Below, piece by piece: positions 1 to 5,039 of a stretch of 5,039 nucleotides of DNA. Numbering within the stretch: position 1 is the first letter of the stretch; the number at the start of each line of letters is the position of its first letter. The DNA comes from Reyranella sp. (lineage in GTDB: Bacteria; Pseudomonadota; Alphaproteobacteria; Reyranellales; Reyranellaceae), in contig SCVT01000268.1 of the NCBI GenBank assembly GCA_004296815.1, forward strand, positions 1-5,039, read 5' to 3'. The notes below the pieces were generated by a model, which was given only the letters and a program-made list of their open reading frames with translations, made no database searches and was not told the origin of the DNA. The position numbers and the translations under genes were made by a program.

Positions 1-542
1 TCTGGTCGCGCAACCTCGGCCATCTTTTCGTGAGCCCGATCCGCTCGTGGGAGCTGGCCGCCGGCATCGTGGTCGTGGCGCTGCTGCGCACCTTGCTGGG
101 TATGGTCCCGGTGTCGCTGCTGGCGTGGGTGTTCTTCGGCTACAACATCTACTCGCTCGGCCTGCCGCTGATCGCCTTCTTCTTCATCCTGCAGATGTTC
201 TCCTGGTCGATCGGGCTCGCCATGTCGGGGCTGGTGATGCGCGTCGGCCAGAGCGCGGAGAGCTTCGCCTGGGCGGCCGTCTTCATCCTGATGCCGGTGA
301 GCGGCGTCTACTATCCGGTGTCGGTGCTGCCGGGCTGGCTGCAGGGCATCGCCTGGGCGCTGCCGACCTCCTACATCTTCGAGGGCATGCGGGCGATCCT
401 GACCGAGAAGGCGGTGCACTGGAACCTGATGGCGGTCGCCTTCGGCCTCGCCATTGTCTATCTGGTTATCGGGTTCCAGGTGTTCCAGTGGTTCTACCGG
501 TCATCGCGCCGGGCGGGCTCGCTGCTGGGCCAGGGAGAGTAG
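1..542 (+). CDS. ABC-2 type transporter permease, C-terminal part (5'-truncated by window edge)
   Basis: This is the membrane subunit of an ABC transporter of the ABC-2 class, which moves a substrate across the inner membrane together with a separate ATPase subunit. The reading frame is already open at the left edge (first full codon at base 3), and 179 residues are visible up to the TAG at 540-542. The visible part opens with WSRNLGHLFVSPIRSWE, typical of the cytoplasmic stretch before the third or fourth helix in this family. Several hydrophobic helices follow. The conserved late segment around bases 291-405 reads PVSGVYYPVSVLPGW and then LPTSYIFEGMRAIL. The basic tail SSRRAGSLLGQGE resembles the usual end of these permeases, so the C-terminus looks intact. 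The substrate cannot be told. The ATPase gene is probably upstream, outside the window. The lipoprotein gene starts two bases after the stop. Confidence 0.88.
   Translation, partial: WSRNLGHLFVSPIRSWELAAGIVVVALLRTLLGMVPVSLLAWVFFGYNIYSLGLPLIAFFFILQMFSWSIGLAMSGLVMRVGQSAESFAWAAVFILMPVSGVYYPVSVLPGWLQGIAWALPTSYIFEGMRAILTEKAVHWNLMAVAFGLAIVYLVIGFQVFQWFYRSSRRAGSLLGQGE
533..539 (+). promoter_or_regulatory. Ribosome binding site for the lipoprotein gene
   Basis: The purine run GGGAGAG lies inside the last codons of the permease gene, five bases before the ATG at 545. It supports that start over the open but unconvincing in-frame extension upstream, and it suggests the two genes are read from one mRNA. 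Confidence 0.55.
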
Positions 543-544
543 AG

Positions 545-919
545 ATGAAGCAAGTGATGATTGCCGTCTTGAGTGCGCTTGCCGCCGCAGCCTGCACCAC
601 CACGTCCGACTCCAACAAGGCGCCGAAGCCTGCCTGGTCGTCGATCTACACCGTGCCGTTCGACTCGATGGTCATGTGCCTGTCGCAGCCGGCGGGCGAA
701 GGGTTCGTCGTGAACCTGCAGCCGGGCTCGCCACCGGGCCAGGCCTCGGTGCTGTTCGTGCCGCGCGCCGCGCCGCAGGCGGAGTCGCGCTACAACGTGC
801 GCAACCTGCCGGACGGCACGATCCAGGTCGACTGGGTGCGCATCGGCACGGTGGGCGGGCTGGATTGGCTCGATACCCAAGCTCGCCAGCGCGCCAACCG
901 CTGCGGCGGCATCAGCTAG
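545..919 (+). CDS. Small predicted lipoprotein of unknown function (124 aa)
   Basis: I do not recognise the family. The protein begins MKQVMIAVLSALAAAAC, a short lipoprotein signal peptide with a basic residue, a hydrophobic core and a Cys at position 17 preceded by small residues, followed by a Thr/Ser-rich linker. The lipobox is loose: Ala at -3, -2 and -1, with Leu further back at -5. After lipid attachment about 107 residues would face the periplasm. Two further cysteines, C45 and C120, could form a disulfide, and the middle (about 51-100) alternates polar and hydrophobic residues as in a small beta-rich domain. The ATG at 545 is chosen because it gives the signal peptide and has a ribosome binding site. 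The frame stays open upstream only because of high GC. Tight spacing behind the permease suggests co-transcription, but whether it serves that transporter is inference. Confidence 0.8.
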   Translation: MKQVMIAVLSALAAAACTTTSDSNKAPKPAWSSIYTVPFDSMVMCLSQPAGEGFVVNLQPGSPPGQASVLFVPRAAPQAESRYNVRNLPDGTIQVDWVRIGTVGGLDWLDTQARQRANRCGGIS

Positions 920-922
920 CGA

Positions 923-1747
923 TCAGCGCGCCGTCAGCACGGCCTGGCAGGCCGCCGGCAGCTTGGGCCGGTAGGGCTTGGGCGGTGTCGTGGGCGGCAC
1001 GAGCGGTGCCTTGCGGAACCACGACTCCAGCGCCTCGCCGCAGCCGTCGTCCTCGGCGTAGGCCGCCTGCGGCGTGCATTGCGGATTGCCGGGCGGGCAA
1101 TGGAGCCGCACGTGGAAGTGCTCGTCGTGGCCGTACCAGGGCACGAGCTTGCGCAGCCAGCTGCGGTCGCCGCTCGCGGTGTTGCAGATGCGCTGCTTGA
1201 TCCACTTGTTCACGAACATGCGGTCGACACCGGGCATGGTCGCCGCGGTGCGCAGCAGCGCCACGTGCTGGTCGGCGAACACCGTGTCCTCGATGCCGCC
1301 GTCGTCGCCGCGCACCAGCGAGCGCAGCCGCGGGCTCTCGCGGTCGGGCGCGGCGCGCGGCGCGCCGGGCTGGCGCTCGAACCAGATGTCGACGTCGAGG
1401 CCGACCTGATGGCTGGCATGGCCGAAGCTCATCGGTCCGCCGCGCGGCTGGCCGATGTCGCCGATATAGAGGTGGCTCTGGCCCGCCGCGCGCACGCGCT
1501 CGGCGAGCGTGCGGATGTAGGCGAGGGTGACGGGGTGGCCCCAGTAGCGGTTGCGGCTGACGCGGATCGCCTCGTAGCCCGGCCCCTCGAGCGGCAGCGC
1601 CTGGGCGCCCTGGATGCAGCCCGCGGTGTAGAAGCCGATGACCTGCGTGGGGCCGGGGGCGGGGCCCGCGACCTGTCCCCATTCCTGCGCCCGGACCGTC
1701 CCGGTCGAGAGCAACAGCACGAGCAGCGGAACCACGAGACGCATCAT
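923..1747 (-). CDS. mepA: Penicillin-insensitive murein endopeptidase (peptidase M74)
   Basis: MepA is a periplasmic zinc metallopeptidase of the LAS group that cuts D-alanyl-meso-diaminopimelyl cross-links in peptidoglycan and is not inhibited by penicillin. From the ATG at 1747 the product is 274 residues, the length I recall for E. coli MepA. It has a signal peptide MMRLVVPLLVLLLSTGTVRA with likely cleavage before Q21. Zinc-site residues are plain: H110, H113 and D120 in GHASHQVGLDVDIW, and H207, H210 and H212 in WYGHDEHFHVR. Six cysteines (44, 188, 217, 224, 236, 267) match the spacing of the three E. coli disulfides. D148 or D149 probably matches E. coli Asp147, but the position of His150, a second-zinc ligand, appears to be Gly151. 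An in-frame ATG at 1786 would add 13 residues in front of the signal peptide, so I prefer 1747. No strong ribosome binding site precedes either start. The stop lies three bases from the convergent lipoprotein stop. Confidence 0.93.
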   Translation of the reverse strand: MMRLVVPLLVLLLSTGTVRAQEWGQVAGPAPGPTQVIGFYTAGCIQGAQALPLEGPGYEAIRVSRNRYWGHPVTLAYIRTLAERVRAAGQSHLYIGDIGQPRGGPMSFGHASHQVGLDVDIWFERQPGAPRAAPDRESPRLRSLVRGDDGGIEDTVFADQHVALLRTAATMPGVDRMFVNKWIKQRICNTASGDRSWLRKLVPWYGHDEHFHVRLHCPPGNPQCTPQAAYAEDDGCGEALESWFRKAPLVPPTTPPKPYRPKLPAACQAVLTAR

Positions 1748-1784
1748 CTTGTTGGCAGGATAGTCGGTCGCTAAGACTTTGCCC
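1748..1784. promoter_or_regulatory. Divergent intergenic region between mepA and the hydratase gene
   Basis: These 37 bases separate two divergent starts, so they and the adjoining coding ends must carry promoter signals for one or both genes. On the plus strand GATAGT (1759-1764) is a loose -10-like hexamer. On the minus strand TATCCT (1762 down to 1757) overlaps it. No good -35 partner is seen for either, and neither start has a clear Shine-Dalgarno sequence. If these elements are used, both mRNAs would have very short leaders. This is weak evidence; the only firm point is the divergent geometry. Confidence 0.3.
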
Positions 1785-2594
1785 ATGGCCGGTTATGAAT
1801 TCCTGAAGCTGGAGCGCCGCGGCGCCGTCGCGTGGCTGACGCTCGACCGGGCGCAGCGGCGCAACGCGCTGACGCACGGCATGATGCTGGAGCTCGAGGA
1901 CGCGTTCGGTCGCGTGCGAGGGGACGCAGATTGCCGCGTGCTTGTGCTGCGCGGTGCCGGCGGGCACTTTTGCGCCGGCGGCGACCTCGACGCGATGGCC
2001 GCGATGCCGCCGAAGCCCTCGAACGGCGCGCACGATCCGCTGGTGCCGGCCTATCGCCAGTTCGGCAACGCGCTGCTGGCGCTCGACGCACTGCCGCAGG
2101 CCACGATCTCCGTGGTCGAAGGTTCGGCCGTGGGCGCGGGCTTCGGGATGGCGTGCTGCTCGGACGTCGTGATCCTGCACGCGAGTGCGCGCTTCGGCGT
2201 GCCGGAACCCAAGGTGGGCTTCATTCCCTCGCAGATCATCCCGTTCCTGGTGCGGCGGCTGGGCGAGGGGCCGGTGCGCGACCTCGCCATCACCGGCCGC
2301 GTGATCGACGCCGCCGAAGCGCATCGGCTGGGCGTCGGCCGCTATCTCTGCGCAACGGCGGAGGAGGTCGAGGCGACGCTGGGCGGCCTGCTCGACGACA
2401 TATTGAAGATGGAGCCCCAGGCGCTCGCGGTGGCCAAGCGGCTGGTGCTCTCCTGCGCGACCAGCGACGATCGCGCCGTGCTGGACGATGCCGCCGAGAG
2501 CCTGGTCGGGCTGCTGCGCTCGCCGCAGGCGGCCGAGGGCATCCGGCATTTCATGGCAAAGACCAACCCCTCCTGGGTGAAGGACCGAACATGA
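1785..2594 (+). CDS. Enoyl-CoA hydratase/isomerase (crotonase) family protein
   Basis: Crotonase-fold enzymes bind acyl-CoA thioesters and hydrate, isomerise or cleave them, in the cytoplasm. This 269-residue protein has the family's normal length. It shows the N-terminal strand and RRNAL motif (residues 16-29), the first oxyanion-hole region HFCAGGDLDAM (61-71), the second VEGSAVGAGFGMACCSD (111-127) and RFGVPEPKVGFIP (136-148). E141 matches the second catalytic glutamate of classical hydratases (rat Glu164). The first (Glu144) is replaced by G121. A Gly there with VCC/ACC-type neighbours and an I-x-PF-x-V-x-R stretch recalls methylglutaconyl-CoA (LiuC) and isohexenylglutaconyl-CoA (AtuE) hydratases, so a branched or unusual acyl-CoA is possible, but this is from memory. 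The ATG at 1785 is preferred to the TTG at 1779 by family alignment. The last codons overlap the start of the dioxygenase gene. The exact reaction is not determined. Confidence 0.9.
   Translation: MAGYEFLKLERRGAVAWLTLDRAQRRNALTHGMMLELEDAFGRVRGDADCRVLVLRGAGGHFCAGGDLDAMAAMPPKPSNGAHDPLVPAYRQFGNALLALDALPQATISVVEGSAVGAGFGMACCSDVVILHASARFGVPEPKVGFIPSQIIPFLVRRLGEGPVRDLAITGRVIDAAEAHRLGVGRYLCATAEEVEATLGGLLDDILKMEPQALAVAKRLVLSCATSDDRAVLDDAAESLVGLLRSPQAAEGIRHFMAKTNPSWVKDRT
2580..2584 (+). promoter_or_regulatory. Ribosome binding site for the dioxygenase gene
   Basis: AAGGA sits inside the end of the hydratase gene, six bases before the ATG at 2591. It settles the dioxygenase start, since that frame is open for some 750 bases further upstream. 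With the ATGA stop/start overlap it indicates translational coupling. Confidence 0.65.
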
Positions 2595-3427
2595 GGAACT
2601 ACCGCCACATCGAGGTGAGGCCGATCGCCGGCGCGCTGGGCGCGGAGATCCACGGGGTCGACATGTCGCGCGACCTCGACGCCGAGGTGGTGGCCGAGAT
2701 GCGGCACGCCTTCCTCGACCATCTCGTGATCTTCCTGCGCGACCAGACGGCGACGCCGCTGCAGCAGCTCGCCTTCGCGCGGAAGTTCGGCGAGCCGATC
2801 GAGTATCCGATGCTGAAGGGCCTGCCCGAGTCGCAGATGATCACGCCGGTGGTGAAGCTCGAGCACGAGCGCAACAATTTCGGCGGCATCTGGCATTCCG
2901 ACACGACCTATCTCGGCGAGCCGCCGATGGGCAGCATGCTGCTGGCGCGCGAGGTGCCGCCCTATGGCGGCGACACGATGTTCGCCAACCAGTACCTCGC
3001 CTACGAGGCGCTGTCGGACGGGCTGAAGGCCGTGCTCGACACGCTGGTGGGGGTGAGCTCCTCGGCCAAGGCCGACGTGACGCGCACGCGCGAGGATCGC
3101 GTGAAGGCCGCCGGCGAGGAGGTCAAGGTGATGACCGCCGAGCATCCGATCGTGCGCACCCATCCCGAGACCGGTCGCAAGGCGCTTTACACGTCCGACG
3201 CCCACACTGCGTATATCAAGGGCTGGACCGAGAAGGAGAGCCTGCCCTTGCTGCGATTCCTGTGGGAGCACCAGACCCGCCCCGAGTTCACCTGCCGCTT
3301 CCAGTGGCAGGCGGGCTCGCTCGCTTTCTGGGATAATCGCTGCGCCATGCACAATCCGATCAACGACTATCACGGCTTCCGTCGGGTCATGCACCGCATC
3401 ACGCTGGCCGGCGACAGACCGCGCTAG
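2591..3427 (+). CDS. TauD/TfdA family Fe(II)/2-oxoglutarate-dependent dioxygenase
   Basis: Enzymes of this family use Fe(II), O2 and 2-oxoglutarate to hydroxylate a substrate, often releasing a leaving group such as sulfite, and act in the cytoplasm. The 278-residue length fits (E. coli TauD is about 283). The iron triad is visible: H102 and D104 in IWHSDTTY, and the distal H254 in FWDNRCAMHNP. R265 and R269 in FRRVMHR are placed to bind 2-oxoglutarate, and GGDT (126-129) matches the family's conserved Thr region. Compared with E. coli TauD from memory, the taurine-pocket residues (His70, Tyr73, Asn95) seem to be replaced by Y72, L75 and G98, so taurine is unlikely and the substrate is unknown. 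The start overlaps the hydratase stop (ATGA at 2591-2594). The DUF21/CBS gene follows after nine bases. Together the three look like one operon. Confidence 0.92.
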   Translation: MRNYRHIEVRPIAGALGAEIHGVDMSRDLDAEVVAEMRHAFLDHLVIFLRDQTATPLQQLAFARKFGEPIEYPMLKGLPESQMITPVVKLEHERNNFGGIWHSDTTYLGEPPMGSMLLAREVPPYGGDTMFANQYLAYEALSDGLKAVLDTLVGVSSSAKADVTRTREDRVKAAGEEVKVMTAEHPIVRTHPETGRKALYTSDAHTAYIKGWTEKESLPLLRFLWEHQTRPEFTCRFQWQAGSLAFWDNRCAMHNPINDYHGFRRVMHRITLAGDRPR

Positions 3428-3430
3428 GAG
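3426..3430 (+). promoter_or_regulatory. Ribosome binding site overlapping the dioxygenase stop codon
   Basis: AGGAG is built partly from the TAG stop of the dioxygenase (3425-3427) and lies six bases before the ATG at 3437. Good spacing supports this start, and the overlap suggests ribosomes ending the dioxygenase may reinitiate here. Confidence 0.65.
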
Positions 3431-3436
3431 CAGACC

Positions 3437-4750
3437 ATGTCCGACTGGGGTGGCTTGCTCGCCGTGTTCTTTCTCGTCGCCGCCAACGGCTTCTTCGTGG
3501 CCGCCGAGTTCTCGATGGTGGCGGTGCGCCGCAGCCGCGTCGTCGAGCTGGCGGCGGCCGGCCGCATGAACGCCAAGGCGCTGGATCGCGCGCTCGGCAG
3601 CCTCGACGCCCATCTCGCGGCGACCCAGCTCGGCATCACCATCTCCTCGCTGGCGCTCGGCTGGATCGGCGAGCCCGCGATCGCCCACCTGGTCGAGCGG
3701 CCGCTCGAGCGCTGGGTCGGCCCGGTGGCGGGCATCAGCTCCTACGCCATCGCCGTCGCGATCTCCTTCGTCGTCATCACCGCGCTGCACATCGTGCTGG
3801 GCGAGCTCGCGCCCAAGAGCCTGGCGCTGCAGCGGAGCGAGAGCACGGCGCTGTGGGTGGTGCGCCCGCTCGGCCTGTTCCTGTGGCTGCTGCGGCCGGC
3901 GATCCTGGTGCTGAACGGGCTGGGCAACCTGGTGCTGCGCCTGTGCGGGCTGCGGCCCGGGACGGGCGAGGAATCGCTGCATTCGCCCGGCGAGCTCAAG
4001 CTGCTGGTCGCCGCCAGCCAGGATGCGGGACTTCTGCAGGACGCCCAGGAGCGGATCGTCGTGCGCACACTCGACATCGGCAACCGGCGGATCGCCGACA
4101 TCATGACGCCGCGCACCGAGGTCGACTGGATCGATCTCGACGACGATCGCGACGCCATCGCAGCCACGATCCGCGACAGCCGCTTCGACCAGCTCCTGGT
4201 GGCCCGCGGCAGCATCGACGACGTGCAGGGCATGGTCGCCGTGAAGGACCTGCTGGACCAGGTCCTGGCCGGCCGGCCGATCGACCCGGCGTCGGTCATG
4301 ACCAAGCCCATGCTGCTGCACGAGGCGATGCCGCTGTTCCGCGGGCTGGAGCAGTTCCGCCAGACACCCACAAGGCTGGCGATCGTGGTCGACGAGTATG
4401 GCGGCCTCGAAGGTGTCGTGACGCCGTCCGACCTGCTGCAGGCCATCGCCGGCGACCTGCCGGAGTCGGCCGGCGGCAAGCCGGAGATCGTCGAGCGGCA
4501 GGACGGCTCGCTGCTGATCGACGGCACGACACCGGCGCATGCCGTGTTCGACCGGCTGGGCTTCCGGGAGCGGCCGGTCCACACCCGCTTCCACACCGCC
4601 GCCGGCTTCGCGCTCAGCGAGCTCGGCCACCTGCCGGTGGCGGGGGAGCGGTTCGCCTACGAGGGCTGGCACTTCGAGGTCGTCGACATGGACGGAAGGC
4701 GCATCGACAAGTTGCTGGCTCGCCGGGAAGCCTGGCCACTGGAGGGTTGA
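3437..4750 (+). CDS. CNNM/DUF21-CBS-CorC_HlyC membrane protein (hemolysin family; possible Mg2+/divalent cation transport)
   Basis: This 437-residue inner-membrane protein has the three-part architecture of the bacterial CNNM family (YfjD/PaeA, YhdP, MpfA, 'hemolysin C'-like), implicated in Mg2+ or other cation efflux and, for PaeA, polyamine export. The DUF21 membrane domain covers about residues 3-170, with the hallmarks NGFFVAAEFSMVAVRRSR (17-34), ITISSLALGWIGEPA (67-81) and HIVLGELAPKSLAL (118-131). A CBS pair follows at about 210-340, from DIMTPRTEVDWI (221-232) to VVDEYGGLEGVVTPSDLL (317-334). A CorC_HlyC domain (about 348-430) ends the protein. The length is usual and nothing is missing. 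The 'hemolysin' label is historical. Other members with this architecture exist, so the exact ion is not known. It probably shares an mRNA with the hydratase and dioxygenase, though no functional link is evident. Confidence 0.92.
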   Translation: MSDWGGLLAVFFLVAANGFFVAAEFSMVAVRRSRVVELAAAGRMNAKALDRALGSLDAHLAATQLGITISSLALGWIGEPAIAHLVERPLERWVGPVAGISSYAIAVAISFVVITALHIVLGELAPKSLALQRSESTALWVVRPLGLFLWLLRPAILVLNGLGNLVLRLCGLRPGTGEESLHSPGELKLLVAASQDAGLLQDAQERIVVRTLDIGNRRIADIMTPRTEVDWIDLDDDRDAIAATIRDSRFDQLLVARGSIDDVQGMVAVKDLLDQVLAGRPIDPASVMTKPMLLHEAMPLFRGLEQFRQTPTRLAIVVDEYGGLEGVVTPSDLLQAIAGDLPESAGGKPEIVERQDGSLLIDGTTPAHAVFDRLGFRERPVHTRFHTAAGFALSELGHLPVAGERFAYEGWHFEVVDMDGRRIDKLLARREAWPLEG

Positions 4751-4755
4751 GGCCG

Positions 4756-4771
4756 GGCGCGGATTCGCGCC
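4756..4771 (+). terminator. Small GC-rich hairpin just after the CNNM-family gene, possible weak terminator
   Basis: GGCGCG (4756-4761) pairs perfectly with CGCGCC (4766-4771) across a GATT loop, five bases after the stop codon. It is followed by AAAAT rather than a T-run, so it is not a classical intrinsic terminator on the plus strand. It may still slow exonucleases or assist termination. Confidence 0.3.
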
Positions 4772-4775
4772 AAAA

Positions 4776-4798
4776 TGGAACGAACGGCGCTTGTTCCA
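4776..4798. repeat. Inverted repeat upstream of the PAS gene
   Basis: TGGAAC (4776-4781) and GTTCCA (4793-4798) are exact inverted copies with 11 bases between them, and inner AA/TT bases can extend the pairing past a one-base bulge. It lies in the 104-base gap before the PAS gene. It could be a regulator site, a second hairpin for termination, or chance. TTGTTC (4792-4797) within it is a loose -35-like hexamer, but no good -10 follows. Confidence 0.28.
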
Positions 4799-4854
4799 CT
4801 GCCGTTCCGCTGGCAATGGTCTGCCGGCAAACAGAGCGGCCATAGAAAGATTAC

Positions 4855-5039
4855 GTGCCCGGACGCGCTATCGACGCAGAAAGCCAGAGGCTTGCGGCCT
4901 TCGCGCGCATCGGCTCGGACTGGCTTTGGGAAACCGACGCCGAGGGCCGGTTCAGCTACTTCTCCGTCGAGGTGACGCGCGGCGGCATCGATCTCGGCAA
5001 TCGGATCGGCATGACGCGCGGCGACGTCGCCGTGGCCGA
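4855..5039 (+). CDS. PAS-domain-like signalling protein, N-terminal part (3'-truncated by window edge)
   Basis: The frame begins with GTG at 4855 (VPGRAIDAESQRLAAF) and stays open to the right edge, giving 61 complete codons and two further bases. An in-frame TAG at 4843-4845 bounds it upstream, and GTG 4855 is the only start codon before the conserved part. Residues 16-38 include FARIGSDWLWETDAEGRFSY, followed by FS. This is the opening of a PAS domain as found in bacterial sensor kinases and GGDEF/EAL proteins, where S-x-D-W-x-W-E-T-D is common. The later IGMTRGD (51-57) fits the I-G-K/M-T-R segment seen further along such PAS domains. Only weak purine-rich bases (AGAAAGA, 4844-4850) precede the start. 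The output domain (kinase, cyclase or phosphodiesterase) lies outside the window, so the function is not settled. The 104 bases before it suggest a separate transcription unit. Confidence 0.72.
   Translation, partial: MPGRAIDAESQRLAAFARIGSDWLWETDAEGRFSYFSVEVTRGGIDLGNRIGMTRGDVAVA

Noticed and set aside
47..544. A possible upstream extension of the small lipoprotein.
   Set aside because: It overlaps the well-supported permease in another phase and would bury the signal peptide. ATG 545 has its own ribosome binding site.
912..2549. A 545-codon minus-strand open frame covering mepA and the hydratase.
   Set aside because: It is out of frame with mepA, is Arg/Ala-rich, and shows no domain. The true products are mepA on minus and the hydratase on plus.
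1832..2590. A possible N-terminal extension of the dioxygenase, whose frame is open far upstream.
   Set aside because: The extension runs through the hydratase gene in another phase and is Arg/Ala-rich noise. ATG 2591 has a good ribosome binding site and gives the normal family length.
2342..4843. A very long open frame (833 codons) on the minus strand opposite the hydratase end, dioxygenase and CNNM-family gene.
   Set aside because: Its translation is a low-complexity mix rich in Arg, His, Ala, Asp and Gln with no recognisable motif, as expected opposite GC-rich genes. The plus-strand genes there have clear family motifs.
4775..4975. A 66-codon plus-strand frame in the right-hand gap.
   Set aside because: It has no recognisable motif and overlaps the PAS-like frame in a different phase, which has much better protein content.
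1..5039. Search for a defence island, biosynthetic cluster, mobile element or CRISPR array.
   Set aside because: All recognised genes are common housekeeping, transport or catabolic families with uniform base composition, and no direct-repeat arrays, transposase or tRNA-linked ends are visible.

Overview
The window is GC-rich throughout (clearly above 60% by eye, not counted) and densely coded. Codon choice is strongly G/C at third positions, intergenic gaps are short, and the protein families fit a high-GC alphaproteobacterium, perhaps Rhodospirillales- or Reyranella-like. That placement is an impression from family style, not a database result. I see no RNA genes, insertion sequences, CRISPR arrays, attachment sites or origins.

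Layout: (1) Positions 1-542 (+) hold the C-terminal 179 residues of an ABC-2 type transporter permease whose start lies before the window. (2) Positions 545-919 (+) hold a 124-residue predicted lipoprotein of unknown function, two bases after the permease and probably in its operon. (3) Positions 923-1747 (-) encode a penicillin-insensitive murein endopeptidase (MepA, peptidase family M74), convergent with the lipoprotein gene with only three bases between their stops. (4) From 1785 (+), divergent from mepA, a tight run of three genes follows: an enoyl-CoA hydratase/isomerase family protein (1785-2594), a TauD/TfdA-type Fe(II)/2-oxoglutarate dioxygenase (2591-3427, ATGA overlap with its predecessor) and a DUF21-CBS-CorC/HlyC membrane protein (3437-4750, 9-base gap). 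(5) A 104-base gap holds two small inverted repeats. (6) A GTG-started gene at 4855 runs off the right edge and opens with a PAS-like segment, so it is probably a signalling protein.

The first two genes look like the end of a transporter operon. MepA and the lipoprotein act at the cell envelope but are on opposite strands, with no direct sign of a shared job. The hydratase and dioxygenase are translationally coupled, suggesting a shared catabolic or modifying role on a substrate that the sequence does not reveal. The CNNM/CorC-like protein is probably co-transcribed with them but has a general ion-transport type of role.

I found no convincing undescribed system. The points most worth a second look are the coupled hydratase-dioxygenase pair with a non-canonical hydratase active site, a loss of one zinc-ligand position in MepA, the overlapping potential start codons between the divergent genes, and the truncated PAS gene at the edge.
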